DNA of 9,718 nucleotides from an uncultured Acidimicrobiales bacterium (GTDB lineage Bacteria; Actinomycetota; Acidimicrobiia; Acidimicrobiales; SZUA-35), in the NCBI GenBank assembly GCA_938028175.1, contig CALJAE010000172.1, positions 1 to 9,718 of the forward strand. Reading direction: 5' to 3'. Under the pieces are notes generated by a model. It was not told the DNA's origin. It ran no database searches and saw nothing but the letters and a program-made list of their open reading frames with translations. Shown here piece after piece: positions 1 through 6,477 of this stretch; position 1 is the stretch's first letter; every line of letters starts with the position of its first letter. The translations under genes and the position numbers were made by a program.

Positions 1-1
1 C

Positions 2-721
2 CCCGATTCAACAGATGCATCGATAGAAATCATCTCTAGCCAGGCATTTGAGTTCGGCGCAAAATCAATCTGGGAAAACGCCGACAACCTGCTCATTGGC
101 TTCGATGACCAAATGAGTGCTGCTAAGTTCGCCAGTATGCATTCGGTCTCGCCAACCTTTGTCAGTTATGAGTTTAGTCAACCGGATCTAGGCGGCCTAA
201 CCTTCAGCCTGCCAGGTGGAACTGATATTGAAATCAAACTCGACACTTCCCGATCATTCGGCCATGGCAAACACCCAACTACTAGCCTAGCAATGGAGTC
301 GATCGCGAATTATCCAGTCCAGGGCAGCATGTTAGATGTTGGCTCAGGCACCGGGGTACTTTCAATTCTTGCAGGAAAACTGGGACACGCTGTTACCGCT
401 GTAGACAATGACGCCGATGCTTTAGATGCAACATTGAAAAACTGCGAGATGAATGATGTTGAACTAGAAATGTCAGCCACCAGTATTGATGAAATTGGAA
501 ATCAGTTCGACCTCGTTGTTGCAAACATAGTGCTGTCGTCACACCAGGAAATATTTGACCGAGTACTTGCGGCAGTCAAGCCGAATGGCCAGTTGGTACT
601 GACTGGGTTCCATATTGATCAAATACCACTAATAGAGGCTCTCTATCAGCCATTTGAAGTCTTAAACAAATCAACAAACGAGCGATGGGCTTGCCTGGAA
701 TGCAAGCGAATATCCGACTAA
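2..721 (+). CDS. prmA: Ribosomal protein L11 methyltransferase PrmA, 5' end missing
   Basis: PrmA is a cytoplasmic SAM-dependent enzyme that methylates ribosomal protein L11 on amino groups. The frame is open from base 2, so the gene starts outside the window; the in-frame ATG at 113 is internal, because the preceding residues already resemble the PrmA N-terminal substrate-recognition domain. The family signature FGxGxHPTT is seen as FGHGKHPTT (about 257-283), followed by the SAM-binding glycine loop LDVGSGTG (about 332-355), an acidic strand end AVDND (about 400-414), and the motif IV-like ANIVLSS (521-541) that matches the PrmA 'ANIL' box. The second residue of FGxG is His where Thr is usual. 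It ends with TAA. The GcvT-like gene follows after 83 bp on the same strand. The family call is firm; specificity for L11 is inferred from the FGxGxHPTT box. Confidence 0.85.
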   Translation, partial: PDSTDASIEIISSQAFEFGAKSIWENADNLLIGFDDQMSAAKFASMHSVSPTFVSYEFSQPDLGGLTFSLPGGTDIEIKLDTSRSFGHGKHPTTSLAMESIANYPVQGSMLDVGSGTGVLSILAGKLGHAVTAVDNDADALDATLKNCEMNDVELEMSATSIDEIGNQFDLVVANIVLSSHQEIFDRVLAAVKPNGQLVLTGFHIDQIPLIEALYQPFEVLNKSTNERWACLECKRISD

Positions 722-724
722 ACA

Positions 725-739
725 TTTGGCGGAACCAAA
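725..739 (+). other. Short hairpin after the prmA stop codon
   Basis: TTTGG and CCAAA form perfect 5-bp arms around the loop CGGAA, starting four bases after the prmA TAA. No T-run follows, so it is not a standard intrinsic terminator. It may mark an mRNA end or may be chance. Confidence 0.2.
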
Positions 740-804
740 CCCACTAGGTCAACGGCAATGGGCGAAGCGAATGACGGCTAGACTGAACTAGGCGGGGCGA
801 ACCA

Positions 805-1587
805 ATGGATACACCACTAAGAAGTTTTCACGATCGGCGACTGGCTGTCCTAACTACCTATCGCGACTATGAAATACCAATTCAATATCAAGGAGTATTG
901 GGTGAACATAATTGGACGAGAACCAAAGCCAGCTTATTTGACTTTGGTTATCTCTTGATTCCATCAACAGTCCGGGCCGAGATTTCAGAAGACTTGACTG
1001 CTGTCGGACTACATGGCCCTCTATCAAAAGACGTATTGAGAGACCTCGAGGTAGACATAGCTTCTACCGGTGAAACAAACGTTGAGTTTGTGGATAGCAG
1101 ATGGGGTACTCTCGCATGTTCTCCTAGCTCGGGCCTCGGAGAGCTTGGCTTCGATATATTCGTACCGGTGGCAAGTGCCGACGAATTCTGTGAAAGGTTA
1201 GACGCTCACGAGTTTGTAAGGCCTGTTGGCTTGGCAGCATATAACTCACTACGTATTGAAGCCGGAATACCCCTACAAGGTTATGAATTCGATGTTGCTG
1301 ACGGTTCAGATCTAGCGCCGGTCTTAGAAGACCAGCAAACAAGGCTCGTTGGATTGACATCTATCGATGGCGACCCCCTGAAAAGTGGATCACCTATAAC
1401 TGATAAAACCGGTAAAACAGTTGGCCTGCTAACTAGTGCCACCTACGGAACCACAGTTGGCGCTCACATTGGGCTGGGGTACGTTTCTAGCCAAATAGAG
1501 TACGGCGAAACCCTAGAGTCTATTGATGACAACACCCCATCAAATATTCGTCTCACTCAATTACCATTCTTAAAGCCTTCCAGTTAG
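805..1587 (+). CDS. GcvT-like (aminomethyltransferase fold) protein with two internal deletions
   Basis: GcvT is the folate-dependent T-protein of the glycine cleavage system, normally about 360-370 residues; this protein has 260. Matching blocks lie in family order. The N-terminus (residues 3-47: TPL..H, then IPIQY, EH, R, LFDF) fits GcvT well. Residues 57-80 (ISEDL...GLHGP...VL) match the RDDLS...VQGP block, residues 110-121 (GLGELGFDIFVP) the GYTGE.GYEI.VP block, and residues 139-162 (RPVGLAAYNSLRIEAG, LQGYEF) the PCGLGARDTLRLEAG box. Residues 206-228 (VGLLTSATYG...IGLGYV) match VG.vTSGtfSP.lG..ialayv. Absent are about 75 residues after position 50, which in GcvT include the NDxxKL region and the vvNxxxxxkD segment with the catalytic Asp, and about 30 residues near 170 (the MGW...DFIGR block). 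Aminomethyltransferase activity is therefore unlikely. It lacks the KGCYxGQE box of YgfZ. The frame is intact, so it looks like a maintained gene. Upstream, GGCGGGG is a weak ribosome-binding site. Confidence 0.75.
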   Translation: MDTPLRSFHDRRLAVLTTYRDYEIPIQYQGVLGEHNWTRTKASLFDFGYLLIPSTVRAEISEDLTAVGLHGPLSKDVLRDLEVDIASTGETNVEFVDSRWGTLACSPSSGLGELGFDIFVPVASADEFCERLDAHEFVRPVGLAAYNSLRIEAGIPLQGYEFDVADGSDLAPVLEDQQTRLVGLTSIDGDPLKSGSPITDKTGKTVGLLTSATYGTTVGAHIGLGYVSSQIEYGETLESIDDNTPSNIRLTQLPFLKPSS

Positions 1588-1588
1588 A

Positions 1589-1606
1589 CTTACCTCGGGC
1601 GGTAAG
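1589..1606 (+). other. Short hairpin after the GcvT-like gene
   Basis: CTTACC and GGTAAG are perfect 6-bp arms around TCGGGC, directly after the TAG stop and 28 bp before the next ATG. TAAG can alternatively pair with CTTA just downstream (1603-1617). There is no T-tract. It could be an mRNA stabiliser, a weak attenuator or chance. Confidence 0.25.
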
Positions 1607-1633
1607 GCTGCGGGCTTAGCCAAAGGTGGGATT

Positions 1634-2827
1634 ATGAGTGCGTTTTTCACTCTAAATAAGCAGAAGCTTCAAATTGGAATCGTCGTATTTACAGCAATCC
1701 TTATTGTCTTTGCTGTTGTAGGACTTAATGGCTTGGGAAGCTCTGACCAAGTGGCTACCGACCTGACAGCTTCAACTCAATCTATAGAAACAGCCGATGC
1801 GGACGGGCCTGCTACTACAGAAGAGCCAAATGATGAATCAAACCAACCAGCAGCCCCCGAAGTAGCAGAAGACGATCCGCTATCAACAACCACAGTTGTT
1901 GAATCAACCGATGATGCCACACGCAGCACCATTCCAGCTACTACAGACACACCGAATAACGCCTCCTCTGCTGGGTCTAGCCGCAGTGCCAATACTCCGG
2001 CAGAGACAACAGCTAACATCGCTACATCCTCTTCACCTACAACAGCGAACTCAACAGCCAATAACGACAATAACAATGGAAGTTCAAGTTCGACTTCTGG
2101 TGATTCAAATGCTGTCTGGAGCGAGGAGTTCAACTCTCTAGATACCTCACGCTGGAAACTCGAAGATAACTCAAACTTTGGGGTCAATGAGGAGCAATGC
2201 TATTTCGCTAGAAACGTCTCGGTACGTGACGGAAAGCTAGTACTAGTCGGCAAAAACGAAAACGTAACCTGCAAAGACGGACCACGAACACAAACTTCAG
2301 GAATGATTCGGGGTCAAGACTTTTCTTTCTCTCCGGGACAAGCAATCGAATTTAGGGTCAAACTAACACCGGCCGATCAGAACAATCAGGCTGGACTATT
2401 CCCAGCGGTTTGGTCATCCGGTTGGGCAGGATCTTGGCCACTCGGCGGCGAGTTTGACTTCTTGGAAGTAATGACAGCTAACAATCCAACACGACCGTTC
2501 TTTTCGATGCACTATCAAGACCCTTCTGGACAGCACGTAGTCAACAACAAGTTCTTTAAACTTGGAGAGAACTTCACTAACGACTGGCATACAGTCAGAG
2601 TCGAATACCGAACCGGTGATCTGCGTTGGTTTATCAATGGAAACTTGGCTCACACGGTAAACCAGGCAAATACCGCACAAGGTTGGCCAGCCCCATTTGA
2701 TAGAACAATACGAGACCTGCGTATAAATCTTGCACTAGGTGGAAGACCTGGACCACTCGATCCTCGAGCTCTTGGTTCTCAAGGAGCAACCTTCGAGATG
2801 GACTACATCCGGGTGTTTAATCTTTAA
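1634..2827 (+). CDS. Membrane-anchored GH16-family beta-glucanase-like protein
   Basis: GH16 enzymes are retaining endo-glycosidases acting on beta-1,3/1,4-glucans and galactans. The ATG is preceded at good distance by AAAGGTGG. Residues 14-34 form one hydrophobic helix after two lysines, without a clear cleavage site, so a signal anchor with the C-terminus outside is likely. Residues about 36-158 are a Ser/Thr/Asn/Pro-rich, acidic linker that would space the enzyme from the membrane. Residues 161-397 are the GH16 domain, starting VWSEEF and running through FPAVW and a Trp-rich stretch to the catalytic box EFDFLE. In it E273 is the expected nucleophile, D275 the assisting acid and E278 the acid/base. 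It ends with the typical FEMDYIRVF strand. All catalytic residues are present, so it should be active. Laminarin-like substrate is likely from the laminarinase-type box but not proven; it could instead trim the cell's own exopolymer. Its 3' end overlaps the opposing hydrolase gene by 11 bp. Confidence 0.85.
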   Translation: MSAFFTLNKQKLQIGIVVFTAILIVFAVVGLNGLGSSDQVATDLTASTQSIETADADGPATTEEPNDESNQPAAPEVAEDDPLSTTTVVESTDDATRSTIPATTDTPNNASSAGSSRSANTPAETTANIATSSSPTTANSTANNDNNNGSSSSTSGDSNAVWSEEFNSLDTSRWKLEDNSNFGVNEEQCYFARNVSVRDGKLVLVGKNENVTCKDGPRTQTSGMIRGQDFSFSPGQAIEFRVKLTPADQNNQAGLFPAVWSSGWAGSWPLGGEFDFLEVMTANNPTRPFFSMHYQDPSGQHVVNNKFFKLGENFTNDWHTVRVEYRTGDLRWFINGNLAHTVNQANTAQGWPAPFDRTIRDLRINLALGGRPGPLDPRALGSQGATFEMDYIRVFNL

Positions 2828-4031
2828 CCTCAGTAGAGATATGAACCTCGGAGTGAAGCGTCTTGTGAACTGGGCATTTGTCGGCCAGCCGCAATACGTT
2901 ATCGATCTGATCAGAAGGTAAGCCTTCGATCGAAATCTCACGTCTAAATACCTCGATAGATCCCCCGGCTTGCTTGGTCTCATCTGAGCAGTCAGCACAA
3001 TCCGCTGCATGCACTTTGTCGTGAGTGACTCCAACCGATATCTTGCCGTAGTCGTAACCCTTATGATCAGAATAGAGACGCAGAGTCATCGCCGTGCACC
3101 CACCTAAGGCTGCTCCAAGAAGGTCATATGGAGTGGGACCTGAATCTAAACCTCCAACAGATGTTGGCTCGTCCATCAAGAAAGTATTGCTTACTGTTTT
3201 AACTCGATTCTGAAACTTACCGTTTCCAGTCTCGGCAACAATTACCCCTTCGGTTGGGTAGCCGTCTGCTACGGCAGATGGCTCAGCCAGGTATCGACTC
3301 GACCATGCTGCAATAACGTGTGCCGCATAGCGAGCGTGACTACGATCTAGCAATAAATGATCGGCATCGTCTAACGAAACAAAGCTCTTAGGGTGCTTGG
3401 CTTGTTGAAAAATATCTCTAGCGTTTTCGACACCCACGACTTGGTCAACCGGTGAATGCATTACTAACAGAGCTACTTCTAGAGATGAGAGCTTGTCAGC
3501 AATTGTTACGGCGGCTAGGTCATCAATAAACTGCTTCTTAATCTCGAACGGCCTGCCCCCAATAGAAACCGTAGCCGAACCCTTTTGCTCGATCTCATCT
3601 AACGATTCGCTAAACAAGTGTTCAACATGAGAAGCTTCGGCAGGAGCGCCAATGGTCACGATTCCCTTTACATGAGTACAGGCGTCTTGAGCATACAGAA
3701 CTGCAGCTCCGCCCAGAGAATGCCCTACCAACAAGTCAACGGTTTGGTAGTTTGCCTCAACGAACTCGATAGCAGCTCTCAGATCTTCGACATTAGAAGA
3801 GAAGTTTGTATTTGCGAAGTCACCATCACTAGAACCAAGACCAGTGAAATCAAAACTAAACACGGCGAAGCCAAGCTCGACAAGTGACTTTGAGATCTCA
3901 CGAACCGCTACCAACTCCTTAGAGCATGTGAAGCAGTGGGCAAACACAACCATTCCTTTTGGCTCATCTGCTGGGCTATCTAGGCGACCAGCTAACTCTG
4001 CCCCGCTGGCTCCTTTGAACATTACTTTCAC
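2817..4031 (-). CDS. Bifunctional alpha/beta hydrolase-OsmC family fusion protein
   Basis: This is a two-domain cytoplasmic protein of 404 residues. Residues 1-248 are a serine alpha/beta hydrolase with nucleophile elbow GHSLGG (S105), acid D196 in SPVDQ and H225 in DADHL, plus an oxyanion-region HCF at 32. Residues about 255-404 are an OsmC/Ohr domain with the two redox cysteines, C312 (LGGCTAM) and C386 (DKCPVHKTL), so a thiol-peroxidase-like activity on organic hydroperoxides is expected. A further CADC pair (C345, C348) lies in the DCxxC stretch that I recall as usual in this fusion type. The architecture is known in bacteria; the physiological substrate of the hydrolase half is not. The start is GTG at 4031, set by a perfect GGAGGT six bases upstream; an ATG three codons later sits too far from it. 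The DUF3499-type gene lies 74 bp upstream on the same strand, possibly in one transcript. Confidence 0.9.
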   Translation of the reverse strand: MKVMFKGASGAELAGRLDSPADEPKGMVVFAHCFTCSKELVAVREISKSLVELGFAVFSFDFTGLGSSDGDFANTNFSSNVEDLRAAIEFVEANYQTVDLLVGHSLGGAAVLYAQDACTHVKGIVTIGAPAEASHVEHLFSESLDEIEQKGSATVSIGGRPFEIKKQFIDDLAAVTIADKLSSLEVALLVMHSPVDQVVGVENARDIFQQAKHPKSFVSLDDADHLLLDRSHARYAAHVIAAWSSRYLAEPSAVADGYPTEGVIVAETGNGKFQNRVKTVSNTFLMDEPTSVGGLDSGPTPYDLLGAALGGCTAMTLRLYSDHKGYDYGKISVGVTHDKVHAADCADCSDETKQAGGSIEVFRREISIEGLPSDQIDNVLRLADKCPVHKTLHSEVHISTEVKD

Positions 4032-4037
4032 TAGCTG

Positions 4038-4043
4038 ACCTCC
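4038..4043 (-). promoter_or_regulatory. Shine-Dalgarno GGAGGT fixing a GTG start
   Basis: Read on the minus strand, GGAGGT is followed by the six bases CAGCTA and then GTG. This is among the strongest ribosome-binding sites in the window and decides for the GTG at 4031 over the in-frame ATG at 4022. Confidence 0.75.
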
Positions 4044-4105
4044 GTTTAGGGTACGACGGCAACTCTAACCGAACTTGAGCTAGAAGAATTTCACTATTCG
4101 TTGAT

Positions 4106-4513
4106 CTAGTTCTTTGACTTGCTGGATCTAAACGCTCTCGACAGCAAGGGAGAAGTCACCTTTAAGTCATTTGGGCACTCGTCTTCGGTGAACTCATAAC
4201 CAAATGGAAACTTACTCACTCGGTCGCCCGATAGGTTCTCGGTAGCTCTTCGTTTAGTTGGTCGAGACTTAACAGAATCAACCAAGTCGATGTCTGGTTC
4301 TGGAGCTGGTGCTGGCTCTTGTAGTGTCTCACGTTCGTCCAGTAGCTGCCAGCCAATAGGAGCAGACGTTGCATTTGCATGCTTAGTGCAAAGGGCTATA
4401 CCTTCGATTGAAGACTCGCAGTCGCTGATACGCACGACCATAGAGTCGGTATCGATCTGCATTGTTGCAGTTGCATCTTTAGAGCATCCGGGTCTGCCAC
4501 AAACTAGTTCCAT
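4106..4513 (-). CDS. DUF3499-type zinc-binding protein with long basic tail
   Basis: The first 60 or so of 135 residues match the actinobacterial DUF3499 pattern: CGRPGC near the N-terminus (C5, C10), a short variable sheet region, ALCTKHA (C42, H45) and then APIGW. The four residues C5, C10, C42 and H45 are a plausible single zinc site. The function of the family is unknown to me. Residues about 60-135 are an unusual extension: first acidic and proline-rich (EPAPAPEPDIDLVD), then basic (RPTKRRA), ending Ser/Lys/Arg-rich (RAFRSSKSKN). This suggests a disordered tail that may contact nucleic acid or a partner. The ATG has only a weak AAGAAA upstream. It is divergent from the sulfotransferase genes (about 100 bp between starts) and precedes the hydrolase-OsmC gene. 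Confidence 0.7.
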   Translation of the reverse strand: MELVCGRPGCSKDATATMQIDTDSMVVRISDCESSIEGIALCTKHANATSAPIGWQLLDERETLQEPAPAPEPDIDLVDSVKSRPTKRRATENLSGDRVSKFPFGYEFTEDECPNDLKVTSPLLSRAFRSSKSKN

Positions 4514-4538
4514 CTGTTTCTTACACTAGCAGCAATGC

Positions 4539-4554
4539 CCAGATAGCGCTCTGG
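4539..4554. promoter_or_regulatory. Dyad in the divergent DUF3499/sulfotransferase spacer
   Basis: CCAGA and TCTGG are perfect 5-bp arms around TAGCGC. The site sits between the two divergent starts, upstream of a promoter-like pair for the plus strand. It is a possible operator; the arms are short enough to arise by chance. Confidence 0.2.
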
Positions 4555-4562
4555 AAGCGGGT

Positions 4563-4593
4563 TTGGACAGAAAGCTACATTTGAGCCTATTTT
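4563..4593 (+). promoter_or_regulatory. Candidate promoter of the sulfotransferase pair
   Basis: TTGGAC (4563-4568) and TATTTT (4588-4593) resemble -35 and -10 boxes, with a 19-bp spacer that is longer than ideal. Transcription would begin near 4600, leaving a very short leader, in keeping with the poor ribosome-binding site before the ATG at 4613. Confidence 0.28.
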
Positions 4594-4612
4594 GTGCCGA
4601 TTCCGCTAAGTG

Positions 4613-5539
4613 ATGAAGACAGCACTTGAATATCCTAAAATTACTCCATACGGCGCTAAATACGTTCCCCCAGAAGGACCAAACGAGATTGTACGATCTC
4701 TAGGTCTAAAGGGATTCAGACTATTTGGATCCGCAACAGCTTCTTTGCGCTGTTTGCCCGACTACCTAATTATTGGAACTAAGCGAGGCGGAACCACTTC
4801 GCTAGCTCGTTGGCTAAACCAACACGAACAAATTGCACCTCTATATCCAGCTAGGGAAACTCGAAAGGGCATGTACTTCTTTGATGTGAACTATGACAAA
4901 GGCTTGAATTGGTACAAGTCTCACTATCCAACAAAACTCACACATGGCCGGAAACAAAAAGCAGCAGGACAGAAACTACTGCTTGGCGATGCCACCCCTT
5001 ACTATTTACATCATCCTCATGCCCCCAAGAGGGCACGACGTATAGTTCCAGATGCCAAAGTTATTGCCCTCCTACGCAATCCAATAGAAAGAGCATTTAG
5101 CCACTGGGTAGAACGCAGTCGACAAAACGTCGAAACACTCTCGTTTGAAGAAGCGATCGCTGCCGAACACGACCGAATGGCTGGAGAAGAGCAGAAGATG
5201 CTCGACAACCCTGGCTACACCTCTTACGCTCATCAACACTTCTCCTATATCGACCAAGGACGCTACGCAAGAGGGCTAGAGCGCTGGTTTGAAGCATACG
5301 GAAGAGAAAGACTTTTGGTTCTGAAGTCTGAAGATTTGTATGACGACCCTCGCAATACCTATGGCCACGTTCTCAACTATCTAGAAATTGGTGAACACGA
5401 ACCAAAAGAGTTTGCGGCATGGAACAAAAAATCAAAGCCTGAATTTAGTCTCGAAACTCGTTCGATGATCGCAGATGCGCTCGCCGACGATATAAAGGAA
5501 GTAGAAGACCTTCTTGGTTACAAGATGGGGTGGGAATAA
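4613..5539 (+). CDS. PAPS-dependent sulfotransferase, heparan-sulfotransferase-like
   Basis: It transfers sulfate from PAPS to an acceptor, probably a glycan or lipid headgroup. With the ATG at 4613 (GTG lies just before at 4610) it has 308 residues. The 5'-phosphosulfate loop is IIGTKRGGTTS, with G55 and the key lysine K57; the 3'-phosphate site is LLRNPIERAFSHW, with R155 and S163. MYFFDVNY...WYKSHYP (about 87-106) and the later IDQGRYARGLERW and VLKSEDLYDDP blocks are typical of the NDST/heparan-type branch. No signal peptide or membrane helix is evident, so it should act in the cytoplasm on a precursor before export. Its stop overlaps the next start by one base, implying coupled translation with a second, unrelated-branch sulfotransferase. 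The acceptor cannot be deduced from sequence. Confidence 0.85.
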   Translation: MKTALEYPKITPYGAKYVPPEGPNEIVRSLGLKGFRLFGSATASLRCLPDYLIIGTKRGGTTSLARWLNQHEQIAPLYPARETRKGMYFFDVNYDKGLNWYKSHYPTKLTHGRKQKAAGQKLLLGDATPYYLHHPHAPKRARRIVPDAKVIALLRNPIERAFSHWVERSRQNVETLSFEEAIAAEHDRMAGEEQKMLDNPGYTSYAHQHFSYIDQGRYARGLERWFEAYGRERLLVLKSEDLYDDPRNTYGHVLNYLEIGEHEPKEFAAWNKKSKPEFSLETRSMIADALADDIKEVEDLLGYKMGWE

Positions 5540-6477
5540 TGGAAACTAAAAAACTCAAAGTTCTTTTTATAGGTGGTCTTCCAAGATCTGGGTCGACTCT
5601 GATCGAAACAGTGCTTAACGAAATCCCCGGAACACTAGCTGTTGGCGAAACCCTTCACATGTGGGAACGTGGGCTTAGAGACAACGAGCTGTGTGGCTGT
5701 GGTAAGAACTTCGATTCTTGTGAAATGTGGACCCAAGTTGGTGAAAGCGCCTTTGGCGGCTGGGATAAGATCGACCATCAAAGAATGATCGATCTGCGCT
5801 GGTCTGTAGACAGAACCAGACGCATACCTGAGATAATTAGAGCTCACCACGCTGGCTATATCACTGCTGAACAAGACGAGTATGTGGAGAACATGTCAAA
5901 GGTGCTGCACGCTGCTGCGGAGGCAAACCCTGGGACAGAAGTGATCCTAGAGTCTTCCAAGCACCTAACCACAGCTGCCCTACTCTCGCTGGACCCTCTA
6001 CTAGATGTGCGGGTTCTCCATGTTGTTCGAGATCCACGAGGCGTTGCATATTCTTGGACCAAGAAAGTGAAACGCCCCGAGGCTGAAGACGACTACATGC
6101 CTACCTATCCGGTCGCTCGTACAGCTTTCCGCTGGGTAACAGACAACATCGGCTTCGAAGTGCTGGGTAGACAAATTCAGCAAGAGACAATCAAGTATGA
6201 GGACTTCTTGGCAGACCCAGATTCAGCAATCAGAAAGACATTGAAGCTCGCCGGCCTAGATGACCAGATGCCACTGCCTTTCCTAACGCACGATGAAGTT
6301 ACGATTTCAAAGGGCATGCATTCTGTAGCAGGAAACCCAATGCGCTTTAGCGAAAGCAAGACTGTCGAGTTCCGCAGAGATGAAGCTTGGCGTGAAAACC
6401 TAACCTGGCCTAAGGAAGCTCAGATTACCGGAATCGCTGCTCCGCTCTTAATTAAGTATGGGTACTCGATCAACTAA
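5539..6477 (+). CDS. Second sulfotransferase, Sulfotransfer_3-like
   Basis: This cytoplasmic PAPS-dependent sulfotransferase has 312 residues from the ATG at 5539, whose A is the last base of the preceding TAA; GGGGTGGGA just upstream serves as ribosome-binding site. A GTG at 5530 is in frame but less likely. The 5'-PSB loop is LPRSGSTL (14-21), with R16 in the place of lysine, and the 3'-PB site is VVRDPRGVAYSW (162-173), with R164 and S172. After the first loop comes a small Cys cluster, CGCG and C61 (residues 52-61), seen in this sulfotransferase branch. Near the C-terminus HSVAGNPMRF (261-270) is another branch hallmark. Being of a different branch from its neighbour, it probably modifies a different position or substrate in the same pathway. 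The 3' end overlaps the opposing lipoprotein gene by 4 bp. Confidence 0.85.
   Translation: METKKLKVLFIGGLPRSGSTLIETVLNEIPGTLAVGETLHMWERGLRDNELCGCGKNFDSCEMWTQVGESAFGGWDKIDHQRMIDLRWSVDRTRRIPEIIRAHHAGYITAEQDEYVENMSKVLHAAAEANPGTEVILESSKHLTTAALLSLDPLLDVRVLHVVRDPRGVAYSWTKKVKRPEAEDDYMPTYPVARTAFRWVTDNIGFEVLGRQIQQETIKYEDFLADPDSAIRKTLKLAGLDDQMPLPFLTHDEVTISKGMHSVAGNPMRFSESKTVEFRRDEAWRENLTWPKEAQITGIAAPLLIKYGYSIN

Noticed and set aside
722..804. tRNA or small RNA gene between prmA and the GcvT-like gene
   Set aside because: No cloverleaf or T-loop (GTTCRA) sequence is visible, only a 5-bp hairpin.
1589..1617. Intrinsic terminator between the GcvT-like and GH16 genes
   Set aside because: The stem is short and no T-run follows.
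1800..2110. Mobile or repeat element in the low-complexity stretch
   Set aside because: It is the in-frame Ser/Thr/Asn linker of an exported enzyme; no repeat unit or terminal inverted repeats are seen.
1777..2187. Open minus-strand frame of 136 codons opposite the GH16 gene
   Set aside because: Its Val/Ser/Ala/Leu-rich composition is simply the complement of the Ser/Thr linker; the plus-strand GH16 domain is certain.
2735..3034. Minus-strand frame overlapping the hydrolase stop region
   Set aside because: Overlaps both the GH16 3' end and the OsmC C-terminus in other frames; it is a shadow of the OsmC coding sequence.
3618..4038. Two overlapping plus-strand frames opposite the hydrolase domain
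   Set aside because: Antisense to the catalytic region of the hydrolase-OsmC fusion; no motifs.
5530..5541. GTG at 5530 as start of the second sulfotransferase
   Set aside because: ATG at 5539 overlaps the upstream TAA, has a purine-rich ribosome-binding site, and fits the family N-terminus better.
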